Part shown: positions 44,399-56,761 of the stretch, piece after piece | Layout of the letters: each line of letters begins with the position of its first letter | Numbering within the stretch: position 1 is the stretch's first letter | Assembly: GCF_048773025.1 (NCBI RefSeq) | Contig: NC_133544.1 | Span: 63,477,501-63,541,500 of the forward strand | DNA: 64,000 nt | Origin: Camelus bactrianus | Lineage: Eukaryota; Chordata; Mammalia; Artiodactyla; Camelidae | Direction: 5' to 3' | Translations under genes and position numbers: made by a program | The notes under the pieces: model-generated | Databases searched by the model: none | Seen by the model: only the letters and a program-made list of their open reading frames with translations | Told to the model about the DNA's origin: nothing

Positions 44399-44503
44399 TC
44401 TGCAATTTAATATATTTATATCTTCAGGTTGGCAAAAACTTTCATTTTAAATCTCCCGATTGAGGGAAAGTGAGGACTTACTTTAGATCATATATGCATG
44501 TAT

Positions 44504-44617
44504 CTATATATATACACATGTATGGTTGTGTATATGTAGTTTATATATATATGTATATATATATATATATGGTATTTATATATATATATACACATATATA
44601 TATATATATATATATAA
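44504..44617. repeat. TA-rich microsatellite
   Basis: Runs of (TA)n with some CA and GTA interruptions. The homologous place in B3 near 62.8 kb has no such tract. Confidence 0.9.
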
Positions 44618-47600
44618 AGTTTTCCTCATATAGACATACAATTTCAAATAATGAGAATGTTACATACGAATGTGTTCACTATGGCAATTTTTGCAATAAG
44701 AGAAACGTAGAAGCTGCCCAAATTCTCCATCATATAAGAACTGATTTAACCATAGTATATTCCTATGTGCAGTATTAATGTAGCTTAAGAATACTGATTA
44801 GTAAAAGTATCTAATGACATATGGAATTGATTTTATATTGTTAAAAAAGATGAAATGTGTATATGGAGTATGATTACATGTACAGAGTATGTAATAATTC
44901 ATTGAAAAAGAAAACTGGGAAGGAATATACCCAAATAGTAACCGTAGTTGCTTCTTGATCAGTTGAGTTTCTTTTGACCTAGAACACTGAAATGAACTTC
45001 AGGGAGGGAAGAGCTCGGGTCACTGAGTTATAGATCCCAACCATATAGTCTTCCCAGGGCAGTCATCCGCTGAACTCAGGATGATCGTTCACTGCTGAAT
45101 AAGGTCAACCATGCAAAGTTATCCCTGCTAGTAAATTAAATCACATATATTTTATTTATTTTTTTTTTATTGGCCCCAATTCTGTGCCTCTTCCTGAACG
45201 TGGGAAGAGAGGTGCCCTCTTGGAGTCTCCAGACTCTCCACCCCTGATCCACACTGAGCCTCCAAGCAAAGAGAGAACAAGCGTCCATCTTTCATTTTGG
45301 GCCATGTCCTCAGGCTTTGAAAATTCTGCTGTGGTTGTTCAGTCTTCAGCTTGTGGCTGTTATCTCTGTTAAAATACAGTGTTCCCTCCCTCCCACTCCA
45401 ACCTCAGGAAACCTAAAGCCTCCGTCTGTTACCATTGTTTACTAAATTAGTATGAATGTGTTCCAGGTCATTCTTGAGATCAGATTTTGATGGGAATAGA
45501 ATAAAAGCATATGAGGCATGTGATGCGGAGGAGGGTCCAAGAAAGGGCCAAGAAAGATGAGAATGAAGAACCATGGATGACCTACTTTCCAATAGCAGAG
45601 GGTTGGCAGCTGGCAGCCTCCCTTAGCTCTTGCCAAGACTTTGGATCATTCCAGCCACAGCTGAGAAGCTTTTTCTTTTGGTGGAAACTGGGGGATTCAA
45701 AATACCATACTTCCTGAATTCTCATATTTTCTATCAGAGAGGCTAAGAAAGTACACATCCTCATACTGACCCTTTATATTTTCTGGGGAGATAAGGCTAA
45801 TGTAAATCAAGTGCTAAGTACTCTGAGTCCACAACAGCATTTTCCCTGATGCTGATGTCCTCGTGTCTTCTCTTGCACTTTGACCCCATGCTTCCTATTT
45901 TTCTTAGTGCTACTAAATAGGCACTGACCAGAAAGGACAGTTTTCTTGGAGCAAAACTAGTAATACACTTAGGGAAAGCCAAGTTATAATCTTTTACAGA
46001 CAGTTGGAGCACAAGGACATCCTTGCAAGGCCTGGCAACAAACTAGCAATAACATTCTGATGAGCAGAATCCGCAGCCCCGTTGTCCTGCATGGGGGAAA
46101 AGGAAAGGTCTTTCTGCTCACAGCTCTGAAAGCCTGTCTAGTGTGTGATCACCATGTGGATTCAGAGAGGGAGATGGGCAGGGTCAGTGATACAGAAAGG
46201 TGTTCTGGGCAAGTTTTGGATAGATTTGCAGGTGTCCCTAAAGTACATGTAAAGTGGTAATAACCTGTTTTCCAATAATTCCCTTAACTCTCAGCCTCTT
46301 AGACTTAGTCACAACTCAGCCTTCTCAGTTCCCAACAGGAAGCATTAAATCCCTGAAGATGCTCAGGAGAAAGTCTCCCAGTGTCTCTCTTGGGCAGGTG
46401 TTAGATGACTGATGGGATCACAAGTATGGGAATTTCTGAGAGGCCGATTCTCATGCCCTGCCCCTGTGGATGCTTCCTGGGTGGTTGGCAGTTGTGTCCC
46501 ACATCTGTTGTGAACTGGCCCAAAGCCAGCAGCTTTTGTTCTCTGAACTGGAAAGGAACTGAAATGTGGGGTGTCAGGGGGTACAGGAACCACAGGATGT
46601 GACATTCTGGGCCTCTGGTACCTCATAAGGAGGATGCATCTGTTGGATTAGGTGGGTGGTGAGAAGCGTGAGTCAGCAGCAGATTTGAGGAGCTTCCCAG
46701 GAGCCAGGTCCCATCTATGCCACCACTTTCCACCTCTCTCTTAGAACATGGGCTCTTGCAGGTTTATTAGCCAATCTATATAGTCAGGTCTGCCTTCTGG
46801 GATGAGTGTGATGGCATCGACAATGCTGAACAAAGAGATCCTCGTCCAGGTGTCGTGAAGACCAGGTGGTTTGGGGTGTGAAAGCAAAAAGTAATGGCAT
46901 AAGCATCCTAACTAGCCCCTGGTGGCAAGCAACCTATCAGAGAGAAAGTCACTATAGGAAGAAAGTGTCCATTGTTTTTCGTATGTAAATAGAGGTTAAC
47001 AAATTTTGGTACAAAACTGCCTTCTGTTCTACACATTCATTCTACACTGATAGTTGGTTCAATTAGTGTATGTGGGATAGAGTCTTAATTTTCATCACCG
47101 AATTCTCTGTATGCAGAGACAGTAGGCAGGAAGTGGGAGACATATATGCAAATGCAACTATAGGGTGGTTAGAGACCTGCTTTACACCCAGCTCTTGGAG
47201 TCTGCTTTGGAGAGGGAAAGATTCTACTCTTGAGTCAGATTCACATATTTTTGAGTCTGAGGCTTAACAAAGAGTATGTTGACTTGTTCCAGGTTATTTT
47301 TGAATGGACTTGATCTGCCCATAAATACATGGGCAGAGTCCCTCTGAGTCAGGCACCTTAAAGAGTTGTAATACCACGCAGTTCAGACAAGGTCCCAAAA
47401 TGCTGCACTGGGGACAGATCTCTGAGAAAAATGTCCACAGTGGTGCAAGGTGGTCCTAAGTTTCCAGTCTATGTGGTGAAGGGTAGGACTGAGAGGCAAA
47501 AAAAACTGGAATAGGAAGGGAGCAGTTTGCATCATTTCCCAGTTGAGATTCACATGGTCTGGGAAAGATCATTGTTGGAAGTTGTAAAGCTCAGGGTGAG

Positions 47601-48288
47601 GGAGGCTGGGAACAGAACTGAGAGGCGGAAAGTTTGTACACCATCAACACTCAGTAGATTTCAGAAGAAAGTATGAATTATAAAATGGAGGCCCAGGGAT
47701 CAAGATTAGAGAAAAACAGTGAGATTGTGAGGAATAAATGCTGCAGAAGACTCTCAAAAGACTCTAAATGAATAATTGGCAATGAAGCAATGAACCGGAC
47801 CTTTTTTTTTAATGGTTGCCCGTGTGTTCCAAGTTAATCCAAGCTTGAGTCCTTTGCTCCTGATTTGTGCCTGGGAGAACAAAGAAATGGAAGAGGAAGT
47901 CTGTCCAAAGAAGTGTGTGGAGAAATTAAAAAATTTAAGTTGTACATTGACCTTGTACTGGAAATGAGAACGTACAGGAGAGCCCTTTGGGAGTCAGCCT
48001 CAGAAAGGAAATACTAGAAAATGCAAATAAACCAGAGCATTTATAGGAAAAGAGGAAATTCCCTGCTGAGTGAATGGTCAGGCTTATCATAGTTTGGAAT
48101 GTGTAATATCCCGTCAGATTTTTGGGAACAGCATTTTTGTGAGCTTGGGTCTGGATGTCCTGTGTGAAGTAAAAATGGCAGCTGGTGTTTTGTGGTAGTT
48201 CAGTCAGGGAGACACAGGGGACAATCAGTCTGGCAGTCACTGCAGCTGGGCTGAGAAATTCACAGGGAAATTTCACTTTTGCCCCTGC

Positions 48289-48327
48289 AGTTTCTGTAGA
48301 GGTCTCTGTGGGTTTTGCAGCACTGTG
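48289..48327 (-). promoter_or_regulatory. 3' 23-RSS of TRDD A2
   Basis: Coding strand: CACAGTG, 23-base spacer, ACAGAAACT. The nonamer has one G in the A run; copy A3 has the same change. Confidence 0.9.
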
Positions 48328-48338
48328 GAGATCCCACC
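48328..48338 (-). CDS. TRDD: T-cell receptor delta diversity segment (D, cassette A2)
   Basis: An 11-base D core, GGTGGGATCTC on the minus strand, between consensus heptamers with 12- and 23-base spacers. All frames are open (GGI, VGS, WDL). The flanking RSSs are almost identical to those of A1 and A3, but the core is different, which is the notable point. It appears functional. Confidence 0.92.
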
Positions 48339-48366
48339 CACAGTGCTACAGACCTTTACAAAAACC
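48339..48366 (-). promoter_or_regulatory. 5' 12-RSS of TRDD A2
   Basis: Coding strand: nonamer GGTTTTTGT, 12-base spacer, heptamer CACTGTG. It differs from A1 at one spacer base. Confidence 0.93.
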
Positions 48367-50084
48367 TCCCCTTGGTTCCCACTAACCAGCCTCTGAGAAC
48401 CCCCAAGACAGGATTCTTCTCCAAGTCAAGCTACAGCAAGACCAAAGAGTCTTGGCCTTAGGTCAGCGCAGGCTCACCTGGTGCTTCTGTCTGAGGCTCC
48501 TCTATCCTGCTGCCTAGATCTGCCCTGGACTTTGCACTAGAATTGACCTTCAGAAACCATGGCATCTTCTTCCTTCTGTGCTTTCTGGCCAGTCTGCTCT
48601 CAGACGGCTTCCCACAGAGGAGGTCGTCAGACTTGAATGTCTGACGTGGATCCCACACGCTGTGGGTAGGCAGAAAATGTTTGTGGTCAGTGTAATGTCT
48701 CCTGTCACCTGCTGAGCTCCCCAACCACCTCTGCCTGCCCCAGTTCACACACGGAGGGATTTGTACAGATGAAAGGGTTTTCACATAAACTTAATTTTAT
48801 TCTGTTCTTTGAGTTCCTGGTCGGTAAATACAGGGCCAGTAGTACCCCTTCTGCTATTTGGTGTGACTTGGAAAAGGTGACCTGCTGGGTGAACAGGGAG
48901 GAAACTCCTAGGGTTTTAACTTTGGCAGGCAGAGGACACCTTTGTGAAATTTATGGAAGGCGTCCTTTTCTCCAGTGGATGCGCCTTCACACGACGGTCT
49001 TGGCTTGGCCAGAAGAGCTTGAGGTGAACTTTATCCCCACTTGTCCCTTTGGTGAAGAACCCTTGTGTCCCACACACCTGTATACCTAGACACAGTGACT
49101 CTGGCTGTTTTGTTGATGCTTTTTATTTATCTTCTTATTGGATATCTGATTTTTAACATAATAATGCCCTTTTTGGAAACTTTCACCTGGCCTTGGTTTT
49201 CCTTTGATCTCTGTGTCTATCACTGTGAAAATAAAGTGATACACTAGGGTCATGGAAAGTGACCTCATAAATGTTAACCATTAAAGAAGAATGTGAAATG
49301 TGTTATTATTAACAAGAGGGAGCAGGATTGAAAAAAGGTTGAACTTCACACTTTTCCTGGGGGATCTAATCTGAATCCGTGGCTTACTTTCAGTATCACA
49401 ATTTTACTGATAATCTTGAGACAAGTCCTTCCCATCCTCCATTCAACTGCATGCCTGCCCTGTGAATGCCAAGCAACTCTATCTCCATACCGAGAGTCTA
49501 ACACTTTTGCGGATTCGGAACTCAAAAAATAAGTAGGAGAACAGGAGAAGAAGAAATATTATAGTCTCAGAATCAGACCAGGTAACAGGAGAGGGATTGG
49601 GACTGAGAACAAGAAAATGAGGGCCTCAGGGGCCTTGTGGGTTAGCCTAGGTGCTGGTTTAGGTGCTAGTCTTTGAAATGGCAAGAGATGGTTGGTTAGC
49701 GTGTTGAATAATAGCTTGTTTCTGATGAACCCCTGTGAGCCTCACTGACTCCCTCCTAGTGCTGGTGCAGACTTTCTCAAGCAGCCAAGAGAAACTGGTT
49801 AGAATAGAAATAGCTATATGATTATTTATTTTTAAAAAAGTTGGGAATGACAAGGCAATTAAAGAGTACACTAAAACCGAAACTTTGCAACCTTGTGGGC
49901 CTGAGGCCGTGACTCCTGTGGCCCCTGGCGGAGTGTTCTGGTTGCTGAATCCTAAGGAGATGGGGCTGTTGTGCTTCCCAGCTCTTCACTCCTCCCTGTG
50001 AAGGGAGTATCTTCCAGGGACTTTGCAGGGCCTCCGATACAGGTGGGTGTGCATCCCTGAGATATCTGGTACATATACAGTCTT

Positions 50085-53050
50085 CAGTCTTTTATTCTGA
50101 CGTTTGTTATTTGAAAGTGTATCCTCTTAGCCTTACAGTGGATCTCCTTCTCTGGAGTAGCCATAGAACTGCCAGGGCAGCCTGATTACTTCTTTCTTTA
50201 TGTGACTTTCATTGTTGTATGAGATGCTCTTCTGCAGAACGGGGAGGGGCCGGCACAGGGTGGGTTCATCCTGACGTCCAACTTTTCCTGGAAGGACGCT
50301 GGGTTGTGTTCTCAGTGCCAGGCATGTACATTTCTGGTAGGAATAGACATAGATATGGTGTGTGGGGACTGAGTTTCCCATGGTATTGTCCAGTTGGCTC
50401 TGACCATGTCTCTTCTTGAAGACTTAGAGCACTTGGAGAAAATCTACGGGATACCAGGAGAAGAAAGGAAATAGAGATTGGACAGGGGCACCCTCTGTTT
50501 TTGGAAGACTTGGGATTGCGACTCTGAGCTAGCTTTATCTCTACTTCCTACTTTCAAGACTGACATGTACTCTTTGAGAATTACATACAAATGCGGTGTA
50601 TTCAAAGAAGAGTATCAGACTATAAAAAGACTTCAACCATGTATAGAGAGGAAGAGATAGAAAACATTGGGGAAAGTAGACCAAAGGAAGGGAGTTCATG
50701 GGGATGCTGGATCACAGTCTTTTGACAACTGTCAGGGAAGGGCAGGCTTATTAAAAAACAGATAGATTTTCATGTCTGCTCATACATTCTATTGCAATAC
50801 ATTGTTTTTGTTGAATATACAAAAAAAACTTGGCCTCACACACATATGTAGCTTGAAAAGATAGGTTAGTTGCAATGTGGAATCTTAAACCATGTTAATA
50901 CATTTTTCATGTTCATTTCCATTAAAATCCTTTGGTCTAGCTTGCATTTTGGATGGAACTTTCACCCATGCATGGCTTAGTAACATTAATCCATTGGTCT
51001 TTGGGAAATAATTGGTTCACTGAGTCAGGCAACTTCCAGATGCTGACGTGTTTCATTATACAATATCAAAAACATTACAGTAGTTAATATGACCACCAAT
51101 ATCTTTAAATCAGAGCAGTATTTAAATACTGGGGAGCCATCCGGCTCATGGTGGCAGATATAAGTTTCCTTCAACTTTAATTTTTGCCTGACAGCTTAGA
51201 TTTCATTGTATTTTGAGCAAATATTTCTACATTGGATAATTTACTGTAAGAAAATACTATACATGTTGGAATTTAAAGTGAGTTTTATGATCCTCAGAGA
51301 AGATAGAGTCCCCTTATATTTGATTCTTTACAAAAATACAAAAAGCAATATAATAATACTTTCATGCAATTCTTTGATTTTGCACAGTGAAGTACAGCTT
51401 AGTGAAGACACATTCACCAGGAATGTTCTTAATCAGTGCTGGTTCATGGCTACTTCTGGAAGTCAGCAGACGAGTTTAGTGGAAAAGATGACTAATTAAT
51501 TTAACAGCAGCTTAGTAACTATTCTTGGGAGTATGCCTTAGAAATGACAAGTGTTCAATATTGCTTAAAGAAATCTTTTAAAGCCAATGTTTTGTTGTAG
51601 AAATCATGAATATTCACTTACAGGATAAATGACAACCAACAGTCCTAATGTTTATGAGTAAATATTGTGATTCAAAAATGTTTTAGTGATAGCTTCATAT
51701 GTGGATTCCTAATGTGCTATAATTCAAAGAACTTAGACACAAGGGAGTTGATATGCTTTCGAAAGTGTTTGAATATTTTAAAAAGCACCTCTACTCAGCC
51801 TTACTTACGATAACCAAGACACGGAAACAACCTAAATGTCCATCAACAGATGACTGGATAAAGAAGTTGTGGTATATTTATACAATGCAATACTACTCAG
51901 CCATAAAAAATAATAAAATAATGCCATTTGCAGCGTGGGTGGACCTGGAGATTGTCATTCTAAATGAAGTAAGTCAGAAAGAGAAAGAAAAATGCCATAT
52001 TGATATCACTTACATGTGCAATCTAAAAAAAAAAAAAGCCAGACAAACTTATTTACAAAACAGAAACAGACTCACAGACAAACTTATGCTTACCAAGGGG
52101 GGAAGGGGTGGGGAAGGGGTAGGAAAGATAAATTAGGAGTTTGAGATTTGCAGATACTAACTAATATATATGAAATAGATAAACAAGTTAAACTGTATAG
52201 CACAGGGAACTATATTCAATATCTTGTAGTAACTTATGGTGAAAAAGAATATGAAAACAAATATATGTATGTTCATAGATGACTGAAGCATTATGCTGTA
52301 CACCAGAAATTAACACGACATTGTAAACTGACTATACTTCAATAAAAAATATAGATACAAGAAAAAAAAAAAACAGCTCTACTTGTGACAAATACATTGA
52401 TTTGAGATGCTCTTGAGGAATTTGAATAAAATTCTATAAACTGTGAGAATGAAAAAAATAGTATTTCAAAATTAATTATAATATTTGGTTTAAAAATGTA
52501 TGTATAACTAGACTAATACATTAATACATTTCAGGTAGAATTTGACAAATTAATCCTCACATAAGAGAGTTTATAGAGTCAAGTTGGCTACAAATCTTTT
52601 TTTTGAATCTTCTAATTGAGGGAAAGTGGGGCTAAGTTCTCAGTCTTAAGGGGACTGATTAAACCATAGTATGTTCCTAGATACAATATTAATATAGTTC
52701 ATTAAATACTGATTGTGAAAATTTATTATGCTAAAAAAAGATACAGAGTGTGTATATGGAATATGATTACATATACAAAATATTAAATAATCTATATATT
52801 GGAAGGAAAACTGGGTGAAATATACCAAAATAGTAACTCTAGTTGTTTTTTGGTAGCAGTCGGATTTTCTTTTGATATAGGATTCAGTCATGAATTCTAG
52901 GGAGGACAGAACTCAGGTCATTGAGTTTTAGCTCCCAATCAATGCAGACAATCTGCCCAGTGTAATCATCCCCCTGAACTCACTCTCTAACAAGGATGTA
53001 TCTTTCACTGCTGAATGGCTGTCAACTACTAGAAAGCAATTCCTGCTACT
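50085..53050 (-). repeat. Cassette B, copy 2, lacking its D
   Basis: Matches cassette B1 at 37.7-39.5 kb and then jumps, near 51.2 kb, to sequence matching 42.36 kb onward. About 2.8 kb of cassette, including the TRDD and the MaLR LTR, is missing. It carries its own L1 insertion (51.8-52.4 kb). Confidence 0.82.
51781..52383 (+). mobile_element. L1 3'-end insertion present only in cassette B2
   Basis: Sense L1: the ORF2 end (WYIYTMQYYSAIKNNKIMPF), a 3' UTR with gcacagggaactatattcaa, and a poly-A tail. The flanks aaaagcacctctact (51781-51795) and aaacagctctact (near 52371-52383) are a target duplication; B1 and B3 show one unbroken copy of this site. Confidence 0.88.
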
Positions 53051-53677
53051 GAAATGAAATCACTTTAAATATACTTATCTGTCTATAGCTCGATCTACCT
53101 ATCTATGCATATCTTGTTTTTTTCCCTCTCGGCCCCAGTTCTGCCCTCTGCTGCAGATTCTCTTCCATGGGCAGGTTAATGTTCTCTGTGTTCCTGGACA
53201 CGGGGAGATAAGTGCTCACTCTGGGAGACTCTAGATTCTCCTCGCCTGATCCACACTGAGCCTCAAAGCAAAGAGAGAACAAACTTCTATCTTTCATTTT
53301 GGGCAAACTCAGCCTCAGCCTTTGAAAATTCTGCTGTGGTTGCTTCAGCCTTTAGCTTATGGCTATTATCTCTCTTAAAATACAGTCTTCCCTCCCTCTC
53401 ACCCCAACCTCAGAAAATCTAAAGCCTCCATCAGTTACCATTGTTTACTAAAGTAGTGTGAAAGGGTTCCAGGTCATTCTTGAGATCAAGTTTTGATGAG
53501 AATAGAATAAAAGCATATGATGGATGTGATGAGGAGGAGGGTCCAAGGTAAGGGCTCAGAAAGAGGAGAATGAGGAGCCATGGATGACTTGCTTTCCAGT
53601 AGCAGAGGGTTGGCAGCTGGCAGCCCCCCTTAGCTCTTGCCAAGACTTTGGATCATTCCGGCCACAGCTGAGAACTT

Positions 53678-53712
53678 TGTGTGTGTGTGTGTGTGAGTGT
53701 GTGTGTGTGTGT
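53678..53712. repeat. (GT)n microsatellite
   Basis: A run of GT with one GA interruption, inside cassette A3; A2 lacks it at the same place (45.67 kb). Confidence 0.9.
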
Positions 53713-56681
53713 ATGACAACTGTAGGATTCAAAAATATTGTACTCCTTGAATTCTCATATTTCTATCAGAGATGCTAAGAAAGTACACATCCTAATACTG
53801 ACTTTTTTATTTTCTGGGAAGATCAGGTTATATCAATTCAAGTTATAAATAATGTGAGTCCACAAGTATTCTCTTTGGTCCGAATGATTTTGTGTATTTC
53901 CTTGACTTTGTGTCTATGCTTCCTAATTTTCTTCACTTTACTAAATAGGCACTGGCCAGAACGGATGATTTTCGGGGTCACAAAGGTAGTAAAAGATGTA
54001 TATGTATATATGAATCACTTTGCTGTACACCTGAAATACTGTAAGTCAATTATACTTCAATTAAAAAAAAAAAGGAAATACAGCACTTCAGGAATGCTAG
54101 GGTACAAGCTTTTGCAGACAGTTGGAGCACAAGGACATCCTCGCAAGGCCTGACACAAAAAGTAGCAATAACATTCCGATGAGCAGAATCCCCAGCCCCG
54201 TTGTCCTGCATGGGGGGAAAGGAAAGGTCCTGTTCCTCACAGTTTTGAAAGCCTGTCCAGTGTGTGATCACCACGTGGATTCAGAGAGGGAGATGGGCAG
54301 GGTCAGTGATACGGGAAGGCGTTCTGTCCAAGTTTTGGATAGATTTGCAGTTGTTCCCAAAGTGCATGTCAAGTGGTCATACTTGTTTTCCAATAATTCC
54401 TTTAAATCTCAGCCTCTTAGACTTAGTCACAACTCAGCCTTCTCAATTCCCAACAGGAAGCATTAAATCCCTGAAGATGCTCAGGAGAAAGTCTCCCAGT
54501 GTCTCTCTTGGGCAGGTGTTAGATGACTGATGGGATCACAAGTATGGGAATTTCTGAGAGGCCGATTCTCATGCCCTGCCCCCGTGGATGCTTCCTGGGT
54601 AGTTGGTGGTTGTGTCCCACATCTGTTGTGAACTGGCCCAAAGCCAGTAGCTTTTGTTCTCTGAACTGGAAAGGGACTGAAATGTGAGGTGTCAGGGGGT
54701 ACAGGAACCACAGGATGTGACACTCTGGGCCTCTGGTACCTCATAAGGAGGATGCATCTGTTGGATTAGGTGGGTGGTGAGAAGCGTGAGTCAGCAGCAG
54801 ATCTGAGCAGTTTCCCAGGAGCCAGGTCCCTTCTATGCCACCACTTTCCACCTCTCTCTTAGAACATGGGCTTTTGCAGGTTTATTAGCCAATCTATATA
54901 GTCAGTTCTGCCTTCTGGGATGAGTGTGATGGCATCGACAATGCTGAACAAAGAGACCCTCCTCCAGGTGTGGTGGAGACCAGGTGGCTTGGGGTGTGGA
55001 AGCCAAAAAGCAATGGCAGAACCATTCTAATGCCTCATGGCAAACAACCTATCAGAGAGAAAGTCGCTGTAGGAAAAAAACTTCTTTATTGTTTTCTCTT
55101 GAAAATAGAGGTTAGTAAATCTTGCTGTAAAATTGTCTTCTCCCCACATACTCATTCTGCACTGATAGTTGAGTTAATTCTTATATGTATGATAGATTCT
55201 CAGTTTTCATCACTGAATTCTCTATATGAAGAATAATGTACAGGAAGTGGTAAAAATATTATTCAAAGCTAAACATAGTATGGTTGAAATCTGCTTTGGA
55301 GAGAGGGAAAGATTTAACTCTGGAGTCAGATTCACTTACTTCACTTTAAATCTGAAGCCTAACAAAGAGTATGTTGACTTGGTCCAGGTTATTTTTGAGA
55401 AGACTTAATCTCTCCATAAATACATGGTAGAATGAGATGTGGTTTCAGGAGAACACAGGTAGACCAGAGAGCTGGAGTTGTCTAAGGTGATACTGCTTCC
55501 TTCTCCCACTGAAGGCATATGATCTGGACAGCTCCATTGTAGCCCACAGAACTGGTGCATCCAACTCTTGCCCTGGAGCTTCATAAATCCGCATATCTGT
55601 AAATCTGAGATTCAGTTCTGAACCTTTAGAGGAGTGATACATATTTAGCTCGCCTTTTTTTCAATCGCAAATTACAGTGATGTAGTAGCTAGACTTGGAT
55701 TTAGGTAGAAACTTCCCAGTCTTTCTGGGTCAGGCACTTTCAAATGTCATAATGTCAATGGAGTTCACGCTCAGTCCCCAAAAGATGCCCTTCACTATCT
55801 TCACCCATCAGAATGTGGGGAATGCTGCTTTGGAAACAGATCTCTGAGCAAAACACCCACAATGGCCCAAGGTGGTCCTAACCTGCTTATGGTGGGGTAA
55901 GACTGAGAAGCAAAAAACTGGAATAGGGAAGGATTGGTTTGCATCATTTCCCAGTTGAGATGCAAGTGATCCGGGAAAGATCATTGTTGGAAGTTGTAAA
56001 GCTCAGGGTGAGGGAGGCTGGGAGGAGAAGAGAAAAGTGGAAAGTTTGTACATTATCAACACTGTGAATATTTTTCAAAGAAGAATGTCTGAATTTATAA
56101 AGTGGAGGCCCAAAGAGTAAGATTAGAGAAAGACAGTGAGGAATAAATGCTGTGGAAGACACTAGGTCACTAGTCTGGTGTGGAACAATGACACGGAGGG
56201 CAAGTTTTATGGTTGCTCTATGTCCCAAGGCGGTTCAAGCCTGAGCTCTTTGTTCCTTATCGATGCCTGGGATAATAGAGAAATGGAAGGGGAAGTCTCT
56301 CCATAGAGGTATCTCAAGAAATTTAAAAATTTAACTTGTACATTGACCTTGAAGTGGAAATGAGAAGCACAGGGGAGCCCATTGAGAGTTAGTTTCAGAA
56401 AGGAACTAACTGGAAAATTCAAATAAGCTAGAACATTTACACAAAAAGAGGGAATTCTCTGCTTAGTGAATGATCTGATTTAATAGTCACATTAGACCAT
56501 GTAATTTTCCATCAGACTACTGGTAATAACATTTTAGTGAACTTGGGTCTGGATGGCTTGAGCAGACTAAAAGGGCAGTTGCTATTCTGTGGGTGTTCAA
56601 TCACGGGGGCGTGGGGAAAGTGACTGATAGTCATGGTAGCCCAGCTGAGGACTCCCCGGGGAAATACTCCTTTGCCCCTGC

Positions 56682-56720
56682 AGTTTCTGTAGAGGTCTCT
56701 GTGGGTTTTGTAGCACTGTG
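56682..56720 (-). promoter_or_regulatory. 3' 23-RSS of TRDD A3
   Basis: Coding strand: CACAGTG, 23-base spacer, ACAGAAACT. Confidence 0.9.
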
Positions 56721-56733
56721 GAGTCCAGCCAGT
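56721..56733 (-). CDS. TRDD: T-cell receptor delta diversity segment (D, cassette A3)
   Basis: A 13-base D core, ACTGGCTGGACTC on the minus strand, between consensus heptamers with 12- and 23-base spacers. All frames are open (TGWT, LAGL, WLD). It is two bases longer than A1 and A2 and unlike either, although the RSSs on both sides are nearly the same. It appears functional. Confidence 0.92.
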
Positions 56734-56761
56734 CACAGTGCTACAGAGCTTTACAAAAACC
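56734..56761 (-). promoter_or_regulatory. 5' 12-RSS of TRDD A3
   Basis: Coding strand: nonamer GGTTTTTGT, 12-base spacer, heptamer CACTGTG; identical over all 28 bases to A1. Confidence 0.93.

Larger units (their letters stand above)
37370..45100 (-). repeat. Cassette B, copy 1
   Basis: Matches 57.88-63.4 kb along most of its length and 50.08-53.05 kb in parts. It carries TRDD B1 at 41.85 kb and is made longer by an L1 insertion (38.8 kb), the insert at 43.1-44.2 kb and a TA tract (44.5 kb). Identity by eye ranges from about 80 to 98 percent. Confidence 0.85.
41887..48288. other. Interval between TRDD B1 and TRDD A2
   Basis: Rest of cassette B1 (AT-rich, with the 43-44 kb insert and a TA tract) and the right part of cassette A2. 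No gene segment is seen. Confidence 0.6.
45170..49460 (-). repeat. Cassette A, copy 2
   Basis: Homologous to 53.1-57.88 kb along its length and to the start of copy 4 at 63.47 kb. Shared anchors are tgatccacactgagcctc, gcagagggttggcagctggc and gatgctcaggagaaagtctc. It carries TRDD A2 at 48.33 kb. Confidence 0.88.
48367..56681. other. Interval between TRDD A2 and TRDD A3
   Basis: Rest of A2, unassigned sequence at 49.46-50.08 kb, the D-less cassette B2 and the right part of A3. No D, J or gene is seen. The B2 position homologous to TRDD B1 is deleted. Confidence 0.65.

Noticed and set aside
44500-44620. TA tract as an origin or regulatory element
   Set aside because: A plain microsatellite, specific to one cassette copy.
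49085-49135. CACAGTG at 49.09 kb as an RSS
   Set aside because: The base run at 23 bases is T-rich and not a nonamer; no D core or second signal.
51753-52136. 127-codon frame as a host gene
   Set aside because: Same reason: the L1 ORF2 end within the B2-specific L1 insertion.
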